NCBI RefSeq assembly: GCF_008365405.1
Contig: NZ_QOKV01000015.1
Span: 105,162 to 169,161, forward strand
Direction: 5' to 3'
Source of the DNA: Azospirillum brasilense
GTDB taxonomy: Bacteria; Pseudomonadota; Alphaproteobacteria; Azospirillales; Azospirillaceae
Length of the DNA: 64,000 nucleotides
The number at the start of each line of letters is the position of its first letter. Within the stretch, counting starts at the first letter, position 1. The notes below the pieces were generated by a model that worked only from the letters and a program-made list of their open reading frames with translations, was not told the origin of the DNA and searched no databases. Positions 1 through 8,093 of this stretch are shown in pieces. A program made the position numbers and the translations under genes.

Positions 1-2
1 TC

Positions 3-224
3 CACACCCTGTTCATCGACCCGCTGTGGCGCGGGCGGGGCATCGGCAGCGCGCTGCTGCGCGAGGCGCTGACCCTGCTGCGCGGTTCCGCGGAACTGGC
101 CTGCGCCTCGCGCAACGCGGCGGCCCGCGCCTTCTACGAGCACAACGGCTGGACCCCGGTCCCCGCCGCCGAAAGCGGAGGGGATGCGGAACCCCTGGTG
201 GTCTACCGCAAATCCGCCCTTTGA
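3..224 (+). CDS. GNAT family N-acetyltransferase, C-terminal part
   Basis: The window opens inside this gene, so only the last 73 residues are visible. They contain the acetyl-CoA binding motif of the GNAT fold, WRGRGIGSALL (residues 9-19 of the visible part), followed about 30 residues later by RAFYEHNGW, the usual late strand-helix signature where the catalytic or CoA-contacting tyrosine lies. Enzymes of this family move an acetyl group from acetyl-CoA to an amine. The substrate cannot be told from this fragment. The gene ends with TGA, about 100 bases before the next gene on the same strand. Confidence 0.8.
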   Translation, partial: HTLFIDPLWRGRGIGSALLREALTLLRGSAELACASRNAAARAFYEHNGWTPVPAAESGGDAEPLVVYRKSAL

Positions 225-325
225 CACCCTCCCGGCACGGTTAATCCATAAGCCGAAGGAGCGGTGTCACAAGCCAAAGCGCAGACTGTTTTCCACGCTC
301 CCCATACGCTACAGTCCGGCCCGGC

Positions 326-994
326 ATGCGGACACTCCATCACCACCCCCTCCATCCCTTGTCCCGCGTCGCGCGGGTGATGCTGGCCGAGAAGGGTCTT
401 CCCTTCGATTCGGTCATCGAGAAGCCGTGGGAACGGCGCGAGGATTTCCTGATGCTGAACCCCGCCGGCGAGCCGCCGGTGCTGGTGGAGGAGGACGGGA
501 CCGTCGTGGCCGGCGGGCTGCCCGTTCTGGAGTATCTGGAGGAGGCCTACCCCGACGTGGCGCTGATGCCGCGGGAGGTGGCGGCCCGCGCCGAGGTGCG
601 CCGCATCGTCGACTGGTTCACCCGGACCTTCGACCGCGAGGTGACCGAGAATCTGGTCGGCGAGAAGCTGATCAAGCGGCTGTCCGGCCAGGGCCACCCC
701 TACGCCCCGGCGATCCGCGCCGGTCTGGCGAACATCCAGTACCACATGGAATACATCGCCTTCCTGTCGGAACGCCGCCCCTGGCTGGCCGGCTCCGCCT
801 TCACCGTGGCCGACATCGCGGCGGCGGCGGCGCTGTCCTGCGTCGATTACGTGGACAACGTGCCGTGGGACAAGGTGCCGGAGGCCAAGGACTGGTACGC
901 CCGCATCAAGTCGCGCCCCAGCTTCCGCGGCCTGCTCACCGACAGCATCCCCGGCTGCCCGCCGCCCCGCCATTACGCCGACCTGGATTTCTGA
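326..994 (+). CDS. fzlA: FzlA-like glutathione S-transferase family protein
   Basis: The 222-residue protein has a GST layout: a thioredoxin-like N-terminal domain (residues 1-80, with NPAGEPPVL where glutathione would bind) and an all-helical C-terminal domain. From memory of the family, NLVGEKL (residues about 111-117) and the C-terminal end HYADLDF are conserved in FzlA of Caulobacter. FzlA binds FtsZ and is needed for normal constriction, rather than acting as a detoxifying transferase. This suggests a cytoplasmic role at the division site. The ATG start sits about 100 bases after the preceding gene. No convincing Shine-Dalgarno sequence is seen, so it may be leaderless or weakly initiated. 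The alternative is a generic GST of unknown substrate. Confidence 0.75.
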   Translation: MRTLHHHPLHPLSRVARVMLAEKGLPFDSVIEKPWERREDFLMLNPAGEPPVLVEEDGTVVAGGLPVLEYLEEAYPDVALMPREVAARAEVRRIVDWFTRTFDREVTENLVGEKLIKRLSGQGHPYAPAIRAGLANIQYHMEYIAFLSERRPWLAGSAFTVADIAAAAALSCVDYVDNVPWDKVPEAKDWYARIKSRPSFRGLLTDSIPGCPPPRHYADLDF

Positions 995-1093
995 GCCGAT
1001 CTGTCCGACCGGGATAGGTCCCGCCGAAGGGGGAACCCCATCCGTACCGGTCTGTTTCGTTTTGGTTGCAGAACGGCAGAGGAGGATGGGGGC

Positions 1094-1264
1094 ATGGCCC
1101 AACACGACTACGTGCGTCACACGCTCGATTGCCTGGAGGAGGCGCAAGCGGCCCTGCGGCTTGCGCAACGCAAGGGCCAGATCGCGCCGGAGGACGAGGA
1201 CCAGCTGTCCCGCCGCCTCGATACGATCACCGAACGCATCGCCCAGGTTCAGGACATGACCTGA
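1094..1264 (+). CDS. Small hypothetical protein (56 aa)
   Basis: A short gene starts at ATG 1094 behind a strong GGAGGATGG ribosome binding site (1081-1089). The 56-residue product is rich in Glu, Gln and Arg and should be mostly helical: a first helix (DYVRHTLDCLEEAQAALRLA) and a second (EDEDQLSRRLDTITERIAQV) fit a two-helix hairpin. There is no signal peptide or membrane segment. Codon use (high GC at third positions) matches the neighbours. I do not recognise the family. A GC-rich hairpin follows directly. Confidence 0.65.
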   Translation: MAQHDYVRHTLDCLEEAQAALRLAQRKGQIAPEDEDQLSRRLDTITERIAQVQDMT

Positions 1265-1274
1265 CACCGGCAGG

Positions 1275-1298
1275 GGCCGCGCCGTCCCCGGCGCGGCC
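1275..1298 (+). terminator. GC hairpin after the 56-aa gene
   Basis: GGCCGCGCC (1275-1283) pairs perfectly with GGCGCGGCC (1290-1298) around a six-base loop. It lies 11 bases after a stop codon. No T-run follows, so intrinsic termination is uncertain; it could also just protect the transcript end. Confidence 0.4.
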
Positions 1299-1720
1299 TG
1301 CGGCGACAGGCTGCCGCTTGTGCTCGGATACCTTCCGTGGACGCAGCACAGGTTTGGCGGATCGACTGACCGTGGGTGGTTCTGGGTTTCCTTGTTAAGC
1401 CACCGATACGGTGAATCTTCCGCCAGTGTCCAGTCACGAGCCGCGCGGCTTCCGGTCGCTCCCCTGCCAATTTCATGGGCCGATGGTCCCGCCACCCGCC
1501 CTTGATTTCCCTGTCGCACCATGAAGCGCAGATCATTTACCCATGACGATTGGAATGCAGATCACGGATCGCCACCGTTGGAAATTCTCTTCGCGAATAA
1601 GCGAATTCGTCACCCTGCATAATAGTTCGAAAACTAATGATTATTTGTTGAATGATTTTCTCTTTTTTGTAGACTAATATCAATAATTATGCATTTTATA
1701 GGTACATATGATGACATTTA
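1299..1720. other. Gene-free stretch turning AT-rich
   Basis: I find no convincing gene here. The first half is ordinary GC-rich sequence. From about 1545 to 1720 the composition drops sharply, with runs such as TGATTATTTGTTGAATGATT, unlike anything else in the window. This part probably holds the promoter region for the two following genes, but several AT-rich hexamer pairs are possible and I cannot choose a -35/-10 pair. The change in composition suggests acquired DNA. Confidence 0.5.
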
Positions 1721-1885
1721 ATGTATTTCCAGCCGGGCAAGTGGGACGACGGCACCTTCGATAATGGCATTGTCATCCGCGGCATGCTGATGAATCAGGG
1801 CCACCCAGGAGTGGGTGCGATCGAGTATGCCGTACTCAACGGCGGCCAGCTTATCACCTGGGACGCCACGATATTCAAAAGCTGA
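1721..1885 (+). CDS. Small hypothetical protein (54 aa)
   Basis: ATG 1721 opens a 54-codon frame ending 39 bases before the next gene. The peptide (beginning MYFQPGKWDDGTFDNG and ending WDATIFKS) has a globular-looking mix of aromatic, acidic and hydrophobic residues and reads like protein rather than noise. No good ribosome binding site is seen before the ATG, in contrast to the next gene. It could be the remnant of a larger protein or a short leader-type gene. I do not recognise it. Confidence 0.4.
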   Translation: MYFQPGKWDDGTFDNGIVIRGMLMNQGHPGVGAIEYAVLNGGQLITWDATIFKS

Positions 1886-1924
1886 AATGTGCCCCAGCTG
1901 GACACGGCGAAGGAGGATGCAAAG

Positions 1925-2875
1925 ATGAACGTGCTGGGAACATCAAATTTGACGAACAGCCCGGTACAGAGCCTCAACTCCGTCTCCCAAGCGACATTCG
2001 CATCATCAAAGATGGTTGCTGGAACTCCGGCGCCGACAGACCGAGTGTCATTCAGCCCATTAGCTTCGGCCCTTCATGATGAATCTCTTACCGCCTTCAA
2101 CGCATTGTCGGTTGAGACACGATCTCAGCTTTCCTCTCTCGTCGACAGCGGCGCGCTCTCTGGCGAGGACGTGCACAATGCTCTGAAGCAACGAACCAAG
2201 GAGGCGCGTCTCGGCGCTTATGCGGCAACCTTCCGCATGGCCAATAATGATAACGCCGATCTGTTCTCCAGCGGGTCTGCGACGTCTTCCGATTTCCGGG
2301 AGGCGCTGCGCGCGGCTTCGGAAAAGCGGGCGGGAATGATGGAGAAACTGTCCGCATTGCTGCAGAGCGGGCAGGATGGCTCCGACGATTACGCCGCACT
2401 GTCTGACCAGCTTAAGGCATTGATACCAAACGCCCGGTTACTGGCTGGCGGGAGCGGCGTCGTCAACCCGTTCCAACCGATTGACCCAGGGGAATCCCGC
2501 CTGATGTCGACGCGCGGCGAAACCGACGCCGTTTACAAGCTGAAAGCCGCGGGCGTCGATCTGTCCGCCATCGACAAGGCCTTACGCCCAATGGGTGAAC
2601 GTGACGCCGCGTCGCTTGTTGCCGAACGTACCGGTCTCCCGCAGACGCATACGGTCTCGAAGGACCACGCGTTCTCATTGGATCAGGCGCTCATTCAGCC
2701 GATATCCGCGCCACCGTCGGCGGCGGGGGCTGTTTCCGGCACCGACGGTCGCTTCATCGACACCGACTTCCTGGCCAACATCGGGGCCGCCATCGGACCG
2801 TTGAAGGGAAACGCCTTTGGCGAGGACGCAGACGCAGCTCGGCAATATTGGCGGGGCCTGCGAGCCAGCTACTGA
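1925..2875 (+). CDS. Hypothetical protein (316 aa) in low-GC islet
   Basis: I chose ATG 1925 because AGGAGG lies 6-11 bases upstream; a GTG at 1889 in the same frame has no such site. The product is polar and Ser/Ala/Asp-rich. The first 50 residues look disordered and the middle looks helical (about 55-170, for example RSQLSSLVDSGALSG and DYAALSDQLKALIPNARLL). It has no signal peptide or membrane segment. Third-position GC is lower than in neighbouring genes, which suggests recent transfer. The low-complexity N-terminus and helical body are compatible with a secreted or structural accessory protein, but I recognise no family. It stands alone, 94 bases before the convergent chrA gene. Confidence 0.65.
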   Translation: MNVLGTSNLTNSPVQSLNSVSQATFASSKMVAGTPAPTDRVSFSPLASALHDESLTAFNALSVETRSQLSSLVDSGALSGEDVHNALKQRTKEARLGAYAATFRMANNDNADLFSSGSATSSDFREALRAASEKRAGMMEKLSALLQSGQDGSDDYAALSDQLKALIPNARLLAGGSGVVNPFQPIDPGESRLMSTRGETDAVYKLKAAGVDLSAIDKALRPMGERDAASLVAERTGLPQTHTVSKDHAFSLDQALIQPISAPPSAAGAVSGTDGRFIDTDFLANIGAAIGPLKGNAFGEDADAARQYWRGLRASY

Positions 2876-2969
2876 TCATTTATGAAATTCGTGGTTCCTG
2901 CTACGGTCGGCGGCAACGCCAAGCCTGTGCCGCACCGTCCGAATGTGCCCAAGCACGAGTTCCGTCCCG

Positions 2970-4361
2970 CTACGCCAGCCCCGCCATGCGCAGCGCCACC
3001 CCGGCCAGCGCGCAGGCGCCCAGGGTGGGCAGCATCCCTGCCCTGAAACGGAACACCGCCAGCACCGCCGCCACGGTCAGCGCCAGCGCCGGCAGGTTGA
3101 CGCTGGCGAGGACGGGCAGGTCCAGCCTCATCCCGGCGACCGACACCGGCTCCAGCCGGGCGAACAGCGTGTGCAGGGCGAACCACAGCGCCAGGTTCAG
3201 GATCACCCCGACCACCGCCGCGGTGATCGCCGACAGGGCGGCGCCGAGCATCCGGTTGCCGCGCAGCGCCTCGACATAGGGCGCGCCGAGGAAGATCCAC
3301 AGGAAGCAGGGCACGAAGGTCACCCAGGTGGTCAGCAGCCCGCCCAGCACCCCGGCCAGCAGCGGCGGCAGCGCCCCCGGATCGCGCAGCGCGCCGAGGA
3401 AGCCGACGAACTGCACCACCATGATCAGCGGCCCCGGCGTCGTCTCCGCCATACCCAGCCCGTCCAGCATCTCGCCGGGATGGAGCCAGCCGTAGGTCTC
3501 CACCGCCTGCTGCGCCACATAGGCCAGCACGGCGTAGGCGCCGCCGAAGGTCACCACCGCCATCTTGGAGAAGAAGACGGCGATGCCCGTGAACGTGTTG
3601 TCCGGCCCCAGTGTCACCAGCAGCGCCAGCACCGGCCCCAGCCACAAAGCGAGGCACACCGCCCCGACCCGCAGCGACCAGGCGGTGGAGGGGCGGGCAT
3701 GGTCCGGCGTCCCCTCGCCCAGCAGGCTGCTCCCGTGCGTGGACGGGTCCGGCCCGTGCCGCACCGGCCGGAAGGCGGAGACGCCCAGCCGCGCCCCACC
3801 CAGCCCGATCAGGGCGGCGGTCAGGATGATCAGGGGGAACGGGACGTCGAAGGCGAAGATCGCCAGGAAGGCCGCCGCCGACAGGGCGACCATCGCCCCG
3901 TTCTTCAGCGTGCGCCGCCCGACGCGGACCACCGCCTCCAGCACGACGGCCAGCACCGCCGCCTTCAGCCCGAAGAACAGCCCCTGCACCGCCCCGGTGT
4001 GCCCCAGCGTCGCGTAGAGCAGGCTGAGCGCCATGATGGCGAGCACGCCGGGCAGGATGAACAGGATTCCGGCGATCAACCCGCCCACCGTCCGGTGCAT
4101 CAGCCAGCCGATGTAGACGGCCAGCTGCTGCGCCTCCGGTCCCGGCAGCAGCATGCAGTAGTTCAGGGCGTGGAGGAACCGCTCCTCCCCGATCCACTTC
4201 TTCTCGTCCACCACGACGCGGTGCATCATGGCGATCTGGCCGGCCGGCCCGCCGAAGCTCAGTGCCGCGATCCGCGCCCAGACGCGCACCGCCTCCCACA
4301 GGCCCACCCCGTGGCCGGCGGTGTCCACACCGGGTGCGTTGGCGCTGTCCGCCTGGGTCAT
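2970..4361 (-). CDS. chrA: Chromate transporter ChrA
   Basis: This 463-residue inner-membrane protein has the two homologous CHR domains of long-chain ChrA. The first carries SFGGPAGQIAMM (residues 35-46) and LLPGPEAQQL (71-80). The second carries TFGGAYAVLAYV (271-282) and a matching TTPGPLIMVVQFVGF motif. About ten hydrophobic segments are visible. The family exports chromate from the cytoplasm and gives chromate resistance. I placed the start at ATG 4361, which has GGAG at a normal distance; an upstream ATG at 4394 would add eleven Arg-rich residues. There is no chrB or other metal-resistance gene nearby, and the gene appears monocistronic. Confidence 0.93.
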   Translation of the reverse strand: MTQADSANAPGVDTAGHGVGLWEAVRVWARIAALSFGGPAGQIAMMHRVVVDEKKWIGEERFLHALNYCMLLPGPEAQQLAVYIGWLMHRTVGGLIAGILFILPGVLAIMALSLLYATLGHTGAVQGLFFGLKAAVLAVVLEAVVRVGRRTLKNGAMVALSAAAFLAIFAFDVPFPLIILTAALIGLGGARLGVSAFRPVRHGPDPSTHGSSLLGEGTPDHARPSTAWSLRVGAVCLALWLGPVLALLVTLGPDNTFTGIAVFFSKMAVVTFGGAYAVLAYVAQQAVETYGWLHPGEMLDGLGMAETTPGPLIMVVQFVGFLGALRDPGALPPLLAGVLGGLLTTWVTFVPCFLWIFLGAPYVEALRGNRMLGAALSAITAAVVGVILNLALWFALHTLFARLEPVSVAGMRLDLPVLASVNLPALALTVAAVLAVFRFRAGMLPTLGACALAGVALRMAGLA

Positions 4362-4453
4362 GCGTCGTCTCCGGAGCACGCGAAGGGGCGCCATTCAGAC
4401 CATAACGGACGGTCCGCCGCCAGCGCGGAGATGTGACGGTGATGTTGCGCCGG

Positions 4454-5824
4454 TCAGGAGGTCGCCGCCGCCGGCAGCACCAGCTCCACCCGCAACCCGC
4501 CGAGCGGCGAATCGCCCAGCCGCAGGTCGCCGCCGTAGAGCCGCGCCACGTCGCGCACGACGGCGAGGCCGAGGCCGCTGCCCGGCGTGCTTTCGTCCAG
4601 CCGCACGCCGGGGGCCAGCACGGCGTCCCGCCGGTCGGCGGGCAGGCCCGGGCCGTCGTCCTCGACCACCACCGCCAGCATCCCGCCCGCCTCCAGCCGC
4701 GACGAGACCTCCACCCGCGCAGCCGCCCACTTGAACGCGTTGTCCAGCAGGTTGCCCAGCATCTCGTCGAGGTCCTCGCGCTCCCCGGCGAAGACATGCT
4801 CGCGCGGGACGCGGACGGTGACCGTCACCCGTCCTCCGCCCCGGCCCCCACCCTGGAGCTTTTCCATCACCCGCGCCAGCGCCCCGGCGCTGTCGGCCAC
4901 CGGGGTGGCGACGCCGGGCAGGCCGCGGGCGGCGGCGGCGCGGGCGCGGGCCATGTGGTGGTCGATGTGGCGGCGCATCTCCGCCACCCGCCGGGCGGCC
5001 GCCTCCCCCTCCGCCTCGTTCGCCAGCACGGCGAGGTTCGTCTTCAGCGCGTGGGCGAGGTTCCCGGCCTGGAGCCGCGCCCGCACCACCACCTCCTCCG
5101 AATGGTCGAGCAGGGCGTTCAGGTCGTCGAGCAGCGGCTGCACCTCGCGCGGGGAATCGCCGCCGAAGCGCTTCCTGCGCCCAGCCCGCACCGCGGCCAA
5201 TTCGGCGCGCAACCGCACCAGCGGGCGCAACCCCACCGACACCTGGACCACCGCCGCACCGATCAGCGCCAGCGCCAGCGCCCCCAGCGACAGCCAGAGC
5301 ACCCGGTTGAAGTCGGCCACCACCGCCCGCAGCTCCGACTCGTCCTGGGCCACCGCCATGCGCAGGGGTGCCGTCCCGTTGGGGAGGGTCACCGCGCGCT
5401 CCAGAACCTGCAATTGGCGTCCGGCGGGGCCGACGACGCTGTGGCGGTGAATCTCGCCGTCGGCGACCTCGTCCGGCGGCAGGGCCAGCGCCTCGTCCCA
5501 CAGGGAGCGGGAGCGCAGGACCGGCGCCTCCCCCGGCCCGACCTGCCAGTACAGCCCCGACAGGGGCCGGCGGAAACGCGGGTCGCTGAGCGGCTGGCGC
5601 AGCACCGGCGCGCCGTCCGCCCCCAGCTCGGTCAACGCGGCGAGCTGGTCCAGATGGTTGGTCAGCTCCGCCTCGAAGCGGCGGGCCACATGGTCGCGGA
5701 ACAGGCCGGACAGCACCAGCCCGGCCAGCGCCAGGGCCAGCGCGATCCACACCGCCGCCCCGGCCAGCAGGCGGAAGCGCAGCGATCCGGTCAGCCCTCC
5801 CCTGCCCCGGACGGCCCCGCTCAC
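4454..5824 (-). CDS. Sensor histidine kinase (PhoQ-like)
   Basis: Membrane-bound kinase of 456 residues. TM1 (about 18-42) is followed by a periplasmic sensor domain (43-173), TM2 (174-198), a HAMP-like linker, and a dimerisation box NLAHALKTNL with phospho-acceptor His258. The ATPase domain has an N-box LLDNAFKWA, then VEDDGPGLP and GSGLGLAVV. The His-Ala-Leu-Lys form of the H-box is typical of PhoQ-type kinases. The GTG start at 5824 overlaps the stop of the response regulator (GTGA), so the two are translationally coupled. The PepSY gene upstream and the divergent cytochrome cluster suggest that it senses an envelope or redox cue and controls those cytochromes; that link is inference. Confidence 0.9.
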   Translation of the reverse strand: MSGAVRGRGGLTGSLRFRLLAGAAVWIALALALAGLVLSGLFRDHVARRFEAELTNHLDQLAALTELGADGAPVLRQPLSDPRFRRPLSGLYWQVGPGEAPVLRSRSLWDEALALPPDEVADGEIHRHSVVGPAGRQLQVLERAVTLPNGTAPLRMAVAQDESELRAVVADFNRVLWLSLGALALALIGAAVVQVSVGLRPLVRLRAELAAVRAGRRKRFGGDSPREVQPLLDDLNALLDHSEEVVVRARLQAGNLAHALKTNLAVLANEAEGEAAARRVAEMRRHIDHHMARARAAAARGLPGVATPVADSAGALARVMEKLQGGGRGGGRVTVTVRVPREHVFAGEREDLDEMLGNLLDNAFKWAAARVEVSSRLEAGGMLAVVVEDDGPGLPADRRDAVLAPGVRLDESTPGSGLGLAVVRDVARLYGGDLRLGDSPLGGLRVELVLPAAATS

Positions 5825-6480
5825 GGCGCCTCCAGCTTGTAGCCGAGCCCGCGCACGGTCTTGATCAGGTCGGCGCCCAGCTTGCGGCGCAGGCGGCCGA
5901 CGAAGACCTCGATGGTGTTGGAATCGCGGTCGAAATCCTGGGCGTAGATGTGCTCGGTCAGCTCCGTGCGCGAGACGATCTGGCCCTTGCGGTGCATCAG
6001 GTAATCGAGCACACGGAACTCGTGCCCGGTCAGGTCGACCGGCCGCCCGTCCAGCGTGACCCGGCCCGAGCGGGTGTCCAGCACCACCCCGCCGCAGGCG
6101 ATCTCCGCCGAGGCGTGGCCCTTGGAACGGCGGATCAGCGCGCGGATGCGGGCGAGAAGCTCCTCCATGCTGAAGGGCTTCGCCAAGTAGTCGTCGGCCC
6201 CGGCGTCGATGCCCTGGACCTTCTCCGTCCAGGCGCCGCGGGCGGTCAGGATGATGACCGGAGTTGCGATCCCCAGCGCGCGCCACGACCGCAGCACCGT
6301 CAGCCCGTCCACCCGCGGCAGGCCGAGGTCGAGCACGATGGCGTCGTAGGGCTCGGTCTCGCCGAGGAACTGCCCCTCCTCCCCGTCGGCGGCGCGGTCC
6401 ACGGCGTAGCCCTCGCCCTCCAGCCGTTCGGCGAGCTGGCGGGCGAGCGCCGGATCATCCTCGACGACGAGCAGGCGCAT
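5821..6480 (-). CDS. OmpR/PhoB-family response regulator
   Basis: The 219-residue protein has a receiver domain with the acidic pair (EDD, residues 7-9), phospho-acceptor Asp51, Thr in ILTARG and Lys in AKPFS. A winged-helix DNA-binding domain (about 125-218) ends in DRDSNTIEVFVGRLRRKLG and TVRGLGYKLE, the hallmark of the OmpR class. It should be phosphorylated by the adjacent kinase and act as a transcription factor. ATG 6480 has AGAGGTGA upstream; a GTG at 6489 overlapping the PepSY stop is the alternative. The order PepSY, regulator, kinase with overlapping ends indicates one operon. Confidence 0.93.
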   Translation of the reverse strand: MRLLVVEDDPALARQLAERLEGEGYAVDRAADGEEGQFLGETEPYDAIVLDLGLPRVDGLTVLRSWRALGIATPVIILTARGAWTEKVQGIDAGADDYLAKPFSMEELLARIRALIRRSKGHASAEIACGGVVLDTRSGRVTLDGRPVDLTGHEFRVLDYLMHRKGQIVSRTELTEHIYAQDFDRDSNTIEVFVGRLRRKLGADLIKTVRGLGYKLEAP

Positions 6481-6485
6481 GGCGC

Positions 6486-6842
6486 TCACCTCTTCCCATG
6501 ATGGCCGCCCTCGCCTTTCCCGTTGCGCCCGCGCACCCGCAGCAGGTCGCCGGTCGCGGCGTCGTATTTCAGCTTCAGGACGCGGCCTTCGGCGGTGATG
6601 GTCTTGATCTCGTAGACGATCTGCCCGCCCTCATCCTCGAACTCGACGTCCAGGATGTCACCGGGAAAATCGGCCTGCGCGCGGGCCACGATGGCCTCCA
6701 GCGGCAGCGCCCGGCCCGAGCGGAACGCCTCCCGCGCCCGCTCATGGTCGCGATCGTCATCGGCCGCCGCCGGCAGGGCGACGCCAGGGAGGGCGACGGT
6801 GAAAAGGATCAGGGACAGCAGGGCGGTGCGGACGGCGTTCAT
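6486..6842 (-). CDS. PepSY-domain periplasmic protein
   Basis: 118 residues: a signal peptide (about 1-26, ending ALPAAA), then a single PepSY domain (about 45-105) with the typical pattern LEAIVARAQADFPGDILDVEFED, broken here only by normal loops, and YEIKTITAEGRVLKLKYDA. The C-terminus is basic and His-rich (GKGEGGHHGKR). Stand-alone PepSY proteins of this kind often sit beside a PhoPQ-like two-component system and b-type or SHP cytochromes, and may modulate the sensor. It is the first gene of the minus-strand operon, and its stop overlaps a possible start of the regulator. It diverges from the cytochrome cluster across about 140 bases. Confidence 0.85.
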   Translation of the reverse strand: MNAVRTALLSLILFTVALPGVALPAAADDDRDHERAREAFRSGRALPLEAIVARAQADFPGDILDVEFEDEGGQIVYEIKTITAEGRVLKLKYDAATGDLLRVRGRNGKGEGGHHGKR

Positions 6843-6981
6843 GGTCGGAACCGGCAGGCGGGCGGACGAGTCCAGTTAGCACAAAGCCGGCTGAACGGCA
6901 CATGAATGGACCGCTCAGGCTCCGTTCAGCGTGGGCGGCGCAGTCTCCGTGGCAACGAACCCGCCGCCCTGGAGACCACCG

Positions 6982-7137
6982 ATGATCCGCAGGATGCTGA
7001 CCCACACCGCCGCCGCGACCCTCGTCATCGTCGTGGCGGCCTTCGCCTTCCAGGCATTGTCCGACGGGGGCGGCATGACCCGCACCGCCTGGACGCTGGC
7101 CGCCGCCATTGGGGGGAACGATCATGGGATCGACTGA
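6982..7137 (+). CDS. Small membrane or exported protein (51 aa)
   Basis: ATG 6982 follows a GGAG site at 6971-6974. The product starts MIRRMLTHTAAATLVIVVAAFAFQALSD, broken here by nothing but a single hydrophobic stretch (residues 9-24), so it is a one-pass membrane peptide or has a signal anchor. The remainder (GGGMTRTAWTLAAAIGG and a short tail) is small. It overlaps the start of the cytochrome b gene by 14 bases, implying coupled translation and a role with that cytochrome system. I do not recognise a family. Confidence 0.6.
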   Translation: MIRRMLTHTAAATLVIVVAAFAFQALSDGGGMTRTAWTLAAAIGGNDHGID

Positions 7138-7663
7138 ACCCCGCCCCGCGAACCCGCGCCGCACGCCGGGTCGGCTGCTGTTCCTGTTCGCCTTTCACGC
7201 CGCGCTGTCGGGCGCCTTCATCGTCGCCTACCTGACGGGGGACGAGGACACCTACGCCATGCACCAGTTCGCCGGCTACACGGCGCTGGCCGCGCTGGCG
7301 GTGCGGCTTCTGGCCGGGGTGCTGATGCCGGTGGGGCCGCTGCGCCTGCCCCGCCCCTCCCTGACCGCGACTTTGCACTGGCTGCGCCGGGTGGCTTCGG
7401 GCGACGCGCGGGCCTGGGGGCAGCGCAGCCCGCTGCTCGCCTGGATGGCGCTGGCGTTGCTGGCCGTGGTGGGCGCCGCCGCCTTCAGCGGAGCGGTCGC
7501 CGACGTCGTCGTCCCATTCGAGAAGCTGCACGAGGCGCTGGGCGAGTTTTCCCTGCCCGTCGTGCTGGGGCATGTCGCCCTGGTCGCCGCGCTGCTCGGC
7601 CTGAAGAAGGCCGCCGCCTGGCGTGCCCGTTCCAACACCCGCCAGGAGGTCATCGCCCCATGA
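7124..7663 (+). CDS. Cytochrome b561-type membrane protein
   Basis: A 179-residue four-helix membrane protein of the bacterial cytochrome b561 / Ni-hydrogenase b-subunit type. Hydrophobic segments lie at about 16-36, 50-70, 105-125 and 145-162. Histidines in or at the ends of helices (for example AMHQFAGY near 47 and VLGHVALVAALL near 147) are candidate heme ligands. Homologues next to SHP and DHC pass electrons from the quinone pool to these c-type cytochromes. I chose ATG 7124, with GGGGGGA upstream, over ATG 7109. Its stop overlaps the start of the SHP gene (ATGA). Confidence 0.85.
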   Translation: MGSTEPRPANPRRTPGRLLFLFAFHAALSGAFIVAYLTGDEDTYAMHQFAGYTALAALAVRLLAGVLMPVGPLRLPRPSLTATLHWLRRVASGDARAWGQRSPLLAWMALALLAVVGAAAFSGAVADVVVPFEKLHEALGEFSLPVVLGHVALVAALLGLKKAAAWRARSNTRQEVIAP

Positions 7664-8082
7664 TCCGCTTCCTTCTTCCGACGCTGGCCGTCTTCGCGGT
7701 GGGCGGGGCCATCGCCGCCACCGCGAACCCGGCGCGCACCGCCCTCCTCGACGGCTACGCCACCCAGGCGAAAGCGCAATCGCCCGCCTTCGCCGGCTTC
7801 TCCGCCGAGCGCGGACGCGCGCTCTATCTCGGCCCGCACAGCGGCGGAAAGCCGGAGACCAACGCCTGCGCCGCCTGCCACACCGCCGACCCGACCGCCC
7901 AGGGCCGCCACCAGCGGACCGGGCGCGGGATCGAGCCGATGGCCGTCTCCGCCAACCCCAAGCGCTTCACCGACCCGGTGGAGGTGGAGAAGCGCTTCGA
8001 CCGCGACTGCCCCAACGTCCTCGGCCGCGCCTGCACGGCACAGGAGAAGGGCGACTTCATCACCTATCTCGCCGGCCAATGA
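7660..8082 (+). CDS. SHP-like monoheme cytochrome c (DUF1924)
   Basis: 140 residues with a signal peptide (about 1-20, cut near AIAATA) and one heme c motif, CAACH (residues 67-71). The rest matches the DUF1924 / Sphaeroides heme protein family: AFSAERG-like start of the domain, the conserved NPKRFTDP stretch and a late Cys pair (DCPNVLGRAC) expected to form a disulfide. SHP is a periplasmic high-spin cytochrome c that binds oxygen and NO; its natural role is unsettled. It lies between cytochrome b561 and the diheme cytochrome c, with overlapping or very close ends, which is the known SHP-DHC-cyt b arrangement. Confidence 0.8.
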   Translation: MIRFLLPTLAVFAVGGAIAATANPARTALLDGYATQAKAQSPAFAGFSAERGRALYLGPHSGGKPETNACAACHTADPTAQGRHQRTGRGIEPMAVSANPKRFTDPVEVEKRFDRDCPNVLGRACTAQEKGDFITYLAGQ

Positions 8083-8093
8083 GGAGCCCCGCC

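Noticed and set aside
2869..4797. Open frame of 642 codons on the minus strand
   Set aside because: It crosses chrA and the histidine kinase in a different frame and consists of Arg/Gly/Ala-rich nonsense.
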